Positions 1-5,506 of a stretch of 5,694 bases of DNA are shown here, one piece after another (within the stretch, counting starts at the first letter, position 1; each line of letters opens with the position of its first letter). The DNA comes from Candidatus Methanofilum arcanum (GTDB lineage: Archaea; Halobacteriota; Methanomicrobia; Methanomicrobiales; Methanospirillaceae), in the NCBI GenBank assembly GCA_031285085.1, contig JAITWW010000144.1, forward strand, positions 1 to 5,694. Direction: 5' to 3'. A program made the position numbers and the translations under genes. The notes under the pieces were generated by a model. The model made no database searches, had not been told where the DNA came from, and saw nothing but the letters and a program-made list of their open reading frames with translations.

Positions 1-206
1 CCCTGAATTGACAGGGATTGCCGTAAAATCGGAAGCGGGAGAGCCGCTTACATGGCGAAGGGGGGCAGTAGGTAGATTTCAAAACGGACAAATGAAAGGG
101 AGGAGAAGCCTCATGAAAAACCAACATTCGAAGTTTTGAAGCATATTAGTAGGAGGTCAACCAACTGGTTGAACACTATAATAAATATATGTTAACTACC
201 TATGGA

Positions 207-240
207 GATCCGGATACCTCGAGAGAGGTACGTCCGGTTC
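207..240 (+). ncRNA. Group II intron domain V (catalytic hairpin)
   Basis: This segment folds exactly as the canonical 34-nt domain V: GAUC / CGGAU / ACCUC / GAGA tetraloop (221-224, GNRA type) / GAGGU / AC bulge (230-231) / GUCCG / GUUC. The stems 211-215 with 232-236 and 216-220 with 225-229 pair fully, allowing one U-G pair at 215/232. The lower stem carries a departure: the usual GAGC is GAUC here, so the near-invariant G of the AGC catalytic triad is a U at position 209, facing U238 or U239. In known introns this triad binds the catalytic metal ions and helps form the triple helix, so splicing activity is doubtful. Confidence 0.85.
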
Positions 241-298
241 GGAGAGAGGGAAAGGGAAACCCACCCGTAAGGGTGTAGGCGCCTTTTCCCTACTCTAC
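241..298 (+). ncRNA. Group II intron domain VI with bulged branch-point A
   Basis: Bases 243-246 (AGAG) pair with 293-296 (CTCT), and 247-253 (AGGGAAA) pair with 285-291. A292 is left unpaired between the two helices, 7 nt from the presumed 3' end at C298, the expected place for the lariat branch-point adenosine. The distal part holds an extra hairpin, CACCC-GTAA-GGGTG (262-275), with a GNRA-like GTAA loop. Unlike domain V, this domain shows no visible damage. The exact splice junction is inferred from the usual terminal AY. Confidence 0.75.
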
Positions 299-530
299 GT
301 GCTTGGCGAGTTTGGGAAAAATTGAGTAAAACTACTTGGGGTATACTCGCTTCGCTCGCATACCCGTCGAATGGTTGCTCATTTGCGTCTTGGATAGCCC
401 AGTAGTAGGGGCGGATTTTCGACGCGAGTGCCAAGCGGGCCGCAGAAAGAACGGCAGTTTGATCCCTCTCAACCCATCTGACGAAGGAGGATGGGTTCAA
501 GGGAGGCGCGTCCTCGCCGTGCCTGGCGAG
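298..530. repeat. 13-bp imperfect direct repeats CGTGCYTGGCGAG flanking the structured spacer
   Basis: CGTGCTTGGCGAG at 298-310 and CGTGCCTGGCGAG at 518-530 are direct repeats matching at 12 of 13 bases and 220 bp apart. The first copy begins at the predicted 3' splice site of the intron; the second ends just before the operon control region. They could be the footprint of an insertion or of a local duplication. Confidence 0.5.
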
Positions 531-545
531 ATCACCAAAATTCAC
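299..545. other. Structured GC-richer spacer, no convincing gene; possible mobile-element remnant
   Basis: About 245 bases between the intron and the operon promoter contain no gene I can defend. Frames open on both strands here (a 75-codon + frame from 336 and a long - strand frame) resemble no known domain. The stretch is full of stems: GGGTAT/ATACCC (339-344/360-365); GCCG/CGGC around 440-455; a strong AACCCATC/GATGGGTT hairpin (471-478/490-497) extended by CCCT/AGGG (464-467/500-503); and AGGC-GCG/CGC-GCCT around 505-524. A TCAA (497-500) directly follows the strongest hairpin. This recalls the right ends of IS200/IS605-type elements, which have a subterminal hairpin next to the cleavage tetranucleotide, but that assignment is a guess. 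A structured RNA is the other option. Composition differs from the AT-richer flanks. Confidence 0.25.
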
Positions 546-549
546 CACC

Positions 550-609
550 TTCACACTAATTAAGCATACATTTATATGCCTGTGTGATGAACACTTTCTA
601 TTCACACAG
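550..609. promoter_or_regulatory. Candidate operator: TCACAC/GTGTGA repeats around the TATA box and start site
   Basis: A perfect 8-bp inverted repeat, CTGTGTGA (580-587) and TCACACAG (602-609), is separated by 14 bp and lies between the TATA box and just past the predicted start of transcription. A further TTCACAC at 550-556 repeats TTCACAC at 601-607 and forms an inverted pair with GTGTGA (582-587) that encloses the TATA box. Sites in this position commonly act as repressor operators in archaea by blocking TBP/TFB or RNA polymerase. The binding protein is unknown. The 580-609 repeat could alternatively form a hairpin in the very 5' end of the transcript. Confidence 0.5.
571..578 (+). promoter_or_regulatory. 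Archaeal TATA box (box A) of the fwd operon
   Basis: TTTATATG closely matches the archaeal box A consensus (TTTATATA type) and sits in an AT-rich pocket upstream of the fwdDBAC genes. With the usual spacing of about 25 bp, transcription would start near 598-603, giving a leader of about 125 nt before fwdD. No competing TATA-like element of similar quality lies between here and fwdD. The start site itself is predicted, not seen. Confidence 0.65.
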
Positions 610-618
610 CTCTAACAT

Positions 619-665
619 CCATCGATGGCCAAGTGATATCAAGGAGATTCTCAATAATCTTGGCT
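619..665 (+). promoter_or_regulatory. 5' leader of fwd mRNA with palindrome and hairpin
   Basis: Within the predicted leader, CCATCGATGG (619-628) is a perfect 10-bp palindrome, and GGCCAAG (627-633) can pair with CTTGGCT (659-665) to make a 7-bp stem (one G-U) around a 25-nt loop. The two structures overlap at 627-628, so they may be mutually exclusive. I do not recognise a known riboswitch class. A regulatory role is inference from the long leader ahead of a central metabolic operon. Confidence 0.3.
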
Positions 666-688
666 CATAAAGAAGGAAGGAGAGCAAT

Positions 689-730
689 TTGGTGATATTC
701 ATATTCATACAGAAATGGAGAGTACGATGA
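689..730 (+). CDS. Possible 13-residue leader ORF coupled to fwdD
   Basis: A strong ribosome binding site (GGAAGGAGAG, 675-684) has no long reading frame at the right distance: it is about 30 nt from the ATG at 715 and 42 from the ATG at 727. Its GGAG (679-682) is 6 nt before a TTG (689) and 9 nt before a GTG (692). From there a short frame reads MVIFIFIQKWRVR and stops at TGA 728-730, overlapping the fwdD ATG (727-729) in an ATGA arrangement, the same junction used between fwdD and fwdB. This would allow translational coupling. The peptide is hydrophobic then basic and matches no attenuator type known to me. It may be a chance frame. Confidence 0.3.
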   Translation: MVIFIFIQKWRVR

Positions 731-1131
731 GTTCTATACCGATAAATCTGCTCACGGGGCGCACGATCGAACAGGGTGCCACGATGGAAGCTGGAAAAGA
801 GAAGCACAACTACACTGTTGCATGCGGCATCATTGAGATGAATGCAGATGACTTAAAGCGTTTTGGCATCATGAAAAATACCAATGTGCGTGTATCCAGT
901 GATTTTGGAACCGTCATTGTAAAAGCGGTCGAAGCTCGCCAGATGTTAAATCCCGGTGAAGCATATATCCCAATGGGGCCTTGGGCAAATTGTGTTGTTA
1001 GCACCAGAACACATGGTACTGGCATGCCCACACTCAAAGGTGTGCCAATAACTATCAAAGCTGCACCATTTGAGCCAGTACTTGGTTCAGTTCAATTAAT
1101 ACGCAGTGAAGTCTTTGGAGAGAAAGCATGA
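727..1131 (+). CDS. fwdD: Formylmethanofuran dehydrogenase subunit D
   Basis: This is the small subunit of tungsten/molybdenum formylmethanofuran dehydrogenase. It corresponds to the C-terminal molybdopterin-dinucleotide-binding beta-barrel domain of formate-dehydrogenase-like enzymes, split off as a separate protein that completes the bis-pterin site with FwdB. The N-terminus (SSIPINLLTGRTIEQG) and the later AYIPMGPWANCVV and TGMPTLKGVP segments are the family's conserved blocks that contact the cofactor. Starting at 727 gives 134 residues, near the usual size of about 130. This ATG has GGAG (717-720) six bases upstream, whereas the in-frame ATG at 715 (138 residues) lacks a nearby ribosome site and is less likely. 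The stop overlaps the fwdB start by four bases (ATGA), indicating coupled translation. It is the first gene of the DBAC cluster. The sequence cannot decide between the tungsten (Fwd) and molybdenum (Fmd) isoenzymes. Confidence 0.93.
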   Translation: MSSIPINLLTGRTIEQGATMEAGKEKHNYTVACGIIEMNADDLKRFGIMKNTNVRVSSDFGTVIVKAVEARQMLNPGEAYIPMGPWANCVVSTRTHGTGMPTLKGVPITIKAAPFEPVLGSVQLIRSEVFGEKA

Positions 1132-2495
1132 CAAAAGATATTAGAGATGTAGTTTGTCCATTTTGTGGAACTCTGTGTGACGACTTGGTTGTCACAGTGA
1201 GTGATGATGGGAAAAAAATCATCAATGTAGAAAATGCCTGCACAATTGGTGCTGAGAAGATTCTGCATTCCCAGGCAAGCGATCGAGTAACCAGACCACG
1301 AAAACTCCTGGAAGATGGAAGCGCTGTAGAGATAACCTATGCTGAGGCGATCGAATACACCGCACAGATGCTTGTAAACTCCAAAAAACCTACTATGTAT
1401 GGATGGAGCTCAACATCTTGTGAAGCTCAGAGTGTAGGTCATGAAGTCGCTGAAGAAGTCGGCGCACTTGTTGATAACACAGCAGCAGTCTGCCATGGAC
1501 CAACTCTTATTGCACTGCAAAACGTAGGTGTTCCAAGTTGTACACTCGGAGAGGTCAAAAATCGTGCAGATCGGGTCATATTCTGGGGATGTAACCCCGC
1601 ACATGCTCACCCACGCCACATGTCTCGCTATTCCATCTTCCCACGTGGATATTTCACTGGAAAGGGACATAGCAACCGAAAGATTATCGTCGTGGATCCA
1701 CGAAGCACGGACACAGCGAAGATGGCAGATGTCCTCTTACAAATTAAGCAGGGATACGACTACGAACTCTTACAAGCGCTGCGTACAGCACTGCGTGGTG
1801 AAGATATCACTGGAGATGAAGTTGCAGGTGTTCCTAAGAAAACCATCTATGATGCAGTAGAAGTCCTAAAGAGTGGACGATTTGGAGTAATTTTCTTCGG
1901 AATGGGTGTTACACAGTCACTTGGAAAAGACCACAATATCGACTCCGCAATTGGCCTCACAAGAGACCTGAACAACTACACAAAGTACTCCATCGTTGCC
2001 ATGAGAGGACATTATAATGTTGCAGGATCTGGCCAGGTGCTTGGGTGGCAATTCGGATACCCATTCTCTGTTGATCTTTCCCGTGGATTTGCACGATACA
2101 ACCCAGGTGAGACTGGAACCGTCGAAGTCCTGCTGCGAGAAGAAGTCGATGCAGTATTTGTCCTTGGAAGTGACCCTGGTGCACATTTCCCAATGGCCTG
2201 TAACAAGGTAATCGCAAAGCTTCCATCTGTTACAATTGATCCTGCAATCAGCCCAACAACTGAGATTTCCAAGGTCCATGTGCCTGTTGCAATTGTAGGA
2301 GTGGAAGTTGGCGGAAACTGCTATCGTATGGATAATGTCCCAATTGAAGCCAGAAAGATCGTTGATCCACCTGAAGGTATGCTGACTGATGAAGAGTTCT
2401 TAACAGCTGTCCTTGCCCGTGTAAAAGAACTGAAAGCTGCTCAGGCTGCACCCGTCTCTACAAAGGCCAGTGGAAGTGGAAAAGTAAAAGCATAG
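1128..2495 (+). CDS. fwdB: Formylmethanofuran dehydrogenase subunit B, catalytic W/Mo pterin subunit
   Basis: This catalytic subunit reduces CO2 to formate at a tungsten- or molybdenum-bis(pyranopterin) centre with electrons from low-potential ferredoxin, the first step of hydrogenotrophic methanogenesis. It belongs to the molybdopterin oxidoreductase (formate dehydrogenase) superfamily. The N-terminal [4Fe-4S] site is visible as CPFCGTLC (Cys10, Cys13, Cys17) with Cys38 in ENACTIG. The metal ligand is Cys122 in AVCHGP, encoded by TGC at 1491-1493, so this is the cysteine rather than the selenocysteine form. Cofactor-binding stretches include WGCNPAHAHPRH (about 153-164), VVDPRSTDTA (about 188-197) and VLGSDPGAHFP. 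The start has GGAG (1117-1120) at good spacing and overlaps the fwdD stop. At 455 residues it is slightly longer than typical members (about 430-435). The excess is a low-complexity Ala/Ser/Lys/Gly tail over roughly the last 20 residues, likely disordered. Confidence 0.97.
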   Translation: MTKDIRDVVCPFCGTLCDDLVVTVSDDGKKIINVENACTIGAEKILHSQASDRVTRPRKLLEDGSAVEITYAEAIEYTAQMLVNSKKPTMYGWSSTSCEAQSVGHEVAEEVGALVDNTAAVCHGPTLIALQNVGVPSCTLGEVKNRADRVIFWGCNPAHAHPRHMSRYSIFPRGYFTGKGHSNRKIIVVDPRSTDTAKMADVLLQIKQGYDYELLQALRTALRGEDITGDEVAGVPKKTIYDAVEVLKSGRFGVIFFGMGVTQSLGKDHNIDSAIGLTRDLNNYTKYSIVAMRGHYNVAGSGQVLGWQFGYPFSVDLSRGFARYNPGETGTVEVLLREEVDAVFVLGSDPGAHFPMACNKVIAKLPSVTIDPAISPTTEISKVHVPVAIVGVEVGGNCYRMDNVPIEARKIVDPPEGMLTDEEFLTAVLARVKELKAAQAAPVSTKASGSGKVKA

Positions 2496-2530
2496 GTATT
2501 TAAATGGCAAAATCAAAAATCCGAGGAAAT

Positions 2531-4240
2531 ATGAGCGAATATATCATTAAGGGTGGATTTGTCTACGATCCAAAGCAGAATATCAAGGGAGATGTCAAAG
2601 ATATCTGTATTAAAGATGGAAAGATTGTAGAATCCGTTTCAAAGAAAGCAACAAAGATAGAGGCAAAGGGAAAAGCGGTCATGGCAGGGGCCGTTGAGAT
2701 TCATTCCCATGTTGCAGGTCCAAAAGTGAATGAAGGACGTAATTTCCGTCCAGAAGACAAGCTTTTTACCTCAGTTCCAAAATCAAAATATGGTCGTATG
2801 GAAGCAGGAAACTCAATTCCAACGACATTTAAGACTGGATATCAGTACGCTCGAATGGGGTACACAACTGCTATGGAAGCAGCAATGCCTCCTTTGTACG
2901 CCCGTCACACACATGAAGAGATTAGAGACACCCCCCTTCTCGACGAAGGTGCATTTCCAGTGTTTGGAAATAACTGGTTTGTCTTTGAATATCTCAAAAA
3001 TAATGAAATCGAGAATGTAAGTGCTTATGTCTCCTGGATTCTTCGTGTGACCAAAGGATACGGAGTTAAGATTGTCAACCCTGGTGGCTCAGAAGCATGG
3101 GGATGGGGAGAGAACTGTAACTCAATTCATGATTCAGTGCCATATTTTGATATCACCCCAAGCGAGATTGTAACTGGACTGCTCAAGGTAAATGAGCGTC
3201 TTGGGCTTCCACACTCAATTCACGTGCACTCAAATAATCTTGGAAACCCAGGAAATTATGAGACTACCCTTGATACGTTTAGACTTTCTGAGGGAACGAA
3301 AGCAACCAATAATTTTGGCCGTGAACAGACCTTCCACCACACTCACTTGCAATTCCACTCCTATGGTGGTACAAACTGGTTAAACTTCGAATCAAAAGCA
3401 AAGGAAATCATGGACTATGTCAATCAGCACGACAATGTAACGATTGATCTTGGTTGTGTAACACTTGATGAAACAACCACCATGACCGCAGATGGTCCAT
3501 TTGAGCATCATTTAACAGAGTTAAACAACTTAAAATGGGTAAACGTGGATGTGGAGCTTGAGACTTCTTCTGGTGTTGTGCCATATGTATACAGCCCAGA
3601 TGTCAAAGTTTGTGCAATTCAATGGTCTATTGGTCTTGAACTCGGCTTGCTTGCAAAAGATCCAATGCGGGCGTTCATTACAACAGATCATCCAAATGCA
3701 GGTCCATTCACCAGGTACCCAGCAATCTTCTCCTGGTTGATGAATGCGAAGCTTCGCCGCGAGATGCTTGAAGGATTCAAGCACAGTGAGAAGGTTATTG
3801 CAGCATCGTCATTGTATAGCATTGACCGCGAAATTGATCTGTATGAATTTGCAGCAATGACCCGTGCAGGTCCTGCAAAAGCACTTGGTATGACAGATGT
3901 AACCGGCGCACTGGTCGAAGGTATGGGCGCAGACATTGCTGTATATGATATCAATGACGATGTCTTGAAAAATCCAAACGCTGGAGCAGATATCGAAAAA
4001 GCGTTCACAAATGCATCATATGTATTTAAAAATGGTGTTCTTGTTGCGCAGGATGGAACGATTGTCGGCTCTACTCCAAAGCGCACATACTGGGTTGATG
4101 TAAAAGTTCCACAGAATAAGCAGGTAGAACGCGATGTGCAGATGAAGTTCCTGAAATATTACAGTGTAAACTTTGCAAACTACGAGGTTACGGATCACTA
4201 TGCACCAAACCCAGAAGTGATTCATATTGATGCGGTCTAA
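2531..4240 (+). CDS. fwdA: Formylmethanofuran dehydrogenase subunit A, metal-dependent amidohydrolase
   Basis: FwdA condenses formate, made at FwdB and passed through an internal channel, with methanofuran to give formylmethanofuran. It is a dihydroorotase/urease-like amidohydrolase with a binuclear zinc site. Numbering from the 2531 start, the HxH metal motif is His58-Ser-His60. The carboxylated lysine is most likely Lys180 in VKIVNPGG. Further candidate ligands are His231 and His233 in IHVHSNN, with another His-rich patch, HHTHLQFH, at 269-276. The catalytic aspartate is Asp386 in TTDHPNAGPF. The 2531 ATG gives 569 residues, the usual family length, and begins MSEYIIKGGFVYDP like its relatives. 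GAGG (2523-2526) lies four bases upstream. An in-frame ATG at 2504, eight bases after fwdB and preceded by AGGT, would add nine basic residues (MAKSKIRGN) and cannot be excluded. All catalytic residues expected from the solved structure seem present. Confidence 0.97.
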   Translation: MSEYIIKGGFVYDPKQNIKGDVKDICIKDGKIVESVSKKATKIEAKGKAVMAGAVEIHSHVAGPKVNEGRNFRPEDKLFTSVPKSKYGRMEAGNSIPTTFKTGYQYARMGYTTAMEAAMPPLYARHTHEEIRDTPLLDEGAFPVFGNNWFVFEYLKNNEIENVSAYVSWILRVTKGYGVKIVNPGGSEAWGWGENCNSIHDSVPYFDITPSEIVTGLLKVNERLGLPHSIHVHSNNLGNPGNYETTLDTFRLSEGTKATNNFGREQTFHHTHLQFHSYGGTNWLNFESKAKEIMDYVNQHDNVTIDLGCVTLDETTTMTADGPFEHHLTELNNLKWVNVDVELETSSGVVPYVYSPDVKVCAIQWSIGLELGLLAKDPMRAFITTDHPNAGPFTRYPAIFSWLMNAKLRREMLEGFKHSEKVIAASSLYSIDREIDLYEFAAMTRAGPAKALGMTDVTGALVEGMGADIAVYDINDDVLKNPNAGADIEKAFTNASYVFKNGVLVAQDGTIVGSTPKRTYWVDVKVPQNKQVERDVQMKFLKYYSVNFANYEVTDHYAPNPEVIHIDAV

Positions 4241-4260
4241 TTGATTTTAGAGGTCAAAAA

Positions 4261-5262
4261 ATGAATACAATTACATTTAAACTACGCCAAGAACCTGAAC
4301 TGTATCTTGAAGTAGAAGACATGACTCCTGATTACTGTGCAGGGAAGAATATAGCAGAGATTGCAGCAATGCCAGTATACATGGGTAATCAAACATATAC
4401 CCTTGGAGACTATTTCGATGTCAGTGGAAAGGGCGGCGCAACTCCTGATAGTACGAAGCTTATTCTTAATGGAGATCTGCGAAAGATCAAGTACATCGGT
4501 ATGAAGATGACTGCTGGTGAGATCGTGGTGAACGGAAGTACCGATATGTATACCGGTGCTTGGATGAAAGGAGGTACCATTACCGTCAACGGAAGTGTTG
4601 ATTCTTTTGCAGGGATTGGCATGGAAGGTGGATCCCTTGTCATAAACGGAGATGCAAAAGATTATCTTGGAGCAGCATACCGTGGTGACTGGAGAGGTAT
4701 GCAGGGTGGCTCTATTACTGTGAAAGGTAATGTTGGAAGTGATACTGGGCTGTTTATGAATGGTGGTACGATCGATATCGGTGGAGATACAGATTTTCAT
4801 GTTGGTATCCACGCTGATGGCGGCAAGATCATTATTCGTGGCAACGCAAAGGGTCGTCTCGGTGGACAGATGATAAAAGGAGAGATCATTGTCCTTGGTG
4901 AGGTAGAGCGAATGCTGCCTAGCTTTTTGCATGTTGGACAGACAGAGATCGAGCTTGATGGGAAGATGATTCCTGTGCAGGTCTGGCAAGGTGATATGGG
5001 CGACCGCCATGATAAGCGAAAAGGTGAGTATATCTATGGAAAGCTCTATCTCAAGACCGCTGAAGAGGAAGAGGGCAAGAAGGTTGAGCGTCGTGAGAAG
5101 GTAAAACTGAGTGATGAGCAGAAGGCTGAGCTTGCTGCGCTCTTTAAGGATGCACCAGAGACCTCAGCAAATGAACTGAAGAAGGTTCTGAAAGAGAAGT
5201 ATGGTATTGAGATGAAGTCAATGCAGGTCTCAAGGCTTCTGCATGAGCTTCAAAGGGATTAA
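4261..5262 (+). CDS. fwdC: Formylmethanofuran dehydrogenase subunit C with C-terminal helix-turn-helix extension
   Basis: Residues 1-265 form the FwdC right-handed beta-helix, homologous to the C-terminal domain of glutamate synthase large subunit. About seven imperfect repeats of the GG-x-I-x-(V/I)-x-G type run from about residue 66 to 215 (for example KGGTITVNG, MEGGSLVING, MQGGSITVKG, NGGTIDIGG, DGGKIIIRG). The subunit scaffolds the FwdA/FwdB assembly. Typical members end near residue 265-270, after a YIYGKLYLK-like segment. This one continues through an acidic/basic linker (about 266-280) into some 53 residues predicted to form three helices (about 284-299, 302-315, 319-333), the last being KSMQVSRLLHELQRD. 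The pattern resembles winged or homeodomain-like helix-turn-helix domains of transposases and regulators. GAGGT (4250-4254) precedes the ATG, and the gap from fwdA is 20 bases. The extension is in frame with no sign of sequencing error. Its DNA-binding role is inference. Confidence 0.96.
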   Translation: MNTITFKLRQEPELYLEVEDMTPDYCAGKNIAEIAAMPVYMGNQTYTLGDYFDVSGKGGATPDSTKLILNGDLRKIKYIGMKMTAGEIVVNGSTDMYTGAWMKGGTITVNGSVDSFAGIGMEGGSLVINGDAKDYLGAAYRGDWRGMQGGSITVKGNVGSDTGLFMNGGTIDIGGDTDFHVGIHADGGKIIIRGNAKGRLGGQMIKGEIIVLGEVERMLPSFLHVGQTEIELDGKMIPVQVWQGDMGDRHDKRKGEYIYGKLYLKTAEEEEGKKVERREKVKLSDEQKAELAALFKDAPETSANELKKVLKEKYGIEMKSMQVSRLLHELQRD

Positions 5263-5266
5263 ATAA

Positions 5267-5290
5267 TCTCTTTATTTCCTCTTCATTTCT
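5267..5290 (+). terminator. Pyrimidine-rich candidate terminator after fwdC
   Basis: Shortly after the fwdC stop the + strand becomes T-rich (CTCTTTATTTCCTC and nearby CATTTC). Archaeal transcription often ends at such T-rich tracts without a hairpin. The runs are short (three T at most), so this is weak evidence. No other stop signal for the operon is visible before the tRNA gene. Confidence 0.3.
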
Positions 5291-5322
5291 GATTCTATGT
5301 ATGGGTATTGGAAATATGTTAT

Positions 5323-5340
5323 CTTATTTATTTTAAAAAG
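5323..5340 (+). promoter_or_regulatory. Possible TATA element for the tRNA-Arg gene
   Basis: An AT-only block (TTATTTATTTTAAAAA) lies about 55-70 bases upstream of the tRNA. It would put a start site near 5355-5365 and a leader of about 30 nt. A second, weaker candidate is TATTTACG at 5352-5359. The choice between them cannot be made from sequence alone. Confidence 0.25.
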
Positions 5341-5392
5341 ATAGCAGTAACTATTTACGTGCACAAGAAGATTTGTGTAGGTTGTTTTACAA

Positions 5393-5464
5393 GTCCCGAT
5401 AGGGTAGAGGATATCCTAGGAGCCTGCGGAGCTCTTGACCCGGGTTCAAGTCCCGGTCGGGGCG
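5393..5464 (+). tRNA. tRNA-Arg (anticodon GCG)
   Basis: A complete 72-nt cloverleaf. The acceptor stem GTCCCGA (5393-5399) pairs with TCGGGGC (5457-5463), with one T-G pair, and G5464 is the discriminator base. The D arm is short and includes a mismatch. The anticodon stem GGAGC/GCTCT (5419-5423/5431-5435) closes the 7-nt loop CTGCGGA, with anticodon GCG at 5426-5428, reading CGC and CGU. The T arm is CCGGG-TTCAAGT-CCCGG (5440-5456). CCA is not encoded, as is common in archaea, and there is no intron. It sits downstream of the fwd operon on the same strand but is separated by about 130 bases and probably transcribed separately. Confidence 0.95.
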
Positions 5465-5470
5465 TAGATC

Positions 5471-5491
5471 TTTTTCATTCGTTCTGTTTTT
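5471..5491 (+). terminator. Oligo-T terminators after tRNA-Arg
   Basis: Two runs of five T (5471-5475 and 5487-5491) follow within 30 bases of the tRNA 3' end. This is the typical intrinsic, hairpin-free termination signal for archaeal stable-RNA genes. Confidence 0.55.
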
Positions 5492-5506
5492 GTAACTATT
5501 CACTGC

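Larger units (their letters stand above)
1..298 (+). mobile_element. Group II intron, 3' portion, probably an internally deleted copy
   Basis: The 3' end of a group II self-splicing intron is visible: a 34-nt domain V at 207-240, then a domain VI with a bulged adenosine at A292 and a likely 3' splice site after C298 (intron end ...CTCTAC). The 5' end lies outside the window or is lost. Functional mobile copies carry a reverse transcriptase/maturase ORF of roughly 400-600 codons in domain IV. Here at most about 200 bases upstream of domain V lack a continuous ORF. What remains is a well-placed ribosome site (GGGAGGAG near 99-106) before an ATG at 113 that reads only 8 codons to a stop, and another frame (115-189) open for about 25 codons. 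This suggests that most of the ORF was deleted, leaving its first codons joined to the domain IV/V end. A small perfect hairpin, TCAACC/GGTTGA (157-162/167-172), lies in this remnant. The domain V and VI folds are seen directly; deletion and immobility are inferred. Confidence 0.75.

Noticed and set aside
481..530. tRNA-like GGGTTCAA at 493-500
   Set aside because: The bases after the loop do not pair as a T stem, and no acceptor or anticodon arm can be built around it.
336..563. 75-codon open frame on the + strand
   Set aside because: It has no ribosome site, starts inside an inverted repeat and covers strong RNA-like hairpins. At best it is a decayed tail, so it is described under the spacer and not called as a gene.
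192..605. 137-codon open frame on the - strand
   Set aside because: It runs antisense across the intron domains V and VI, the structured spacer and the promoter. It resembles no known family and its openness is explained by local GC-rich composition.
1491..1493. Possible selenocysteine at the FwdB metal ligand
   Set aside because: The codon is TGC (cysteine), not TGA, and no in-frame TGA interrupts fwdB.
4282..5010. 242-codon open frame antisense to fwdC
   Set aside because: The repetitive GG-x-I-x-V-x-G codons of the beta-helix suppress stops on the opposite strand; the translation looks like no protein family.
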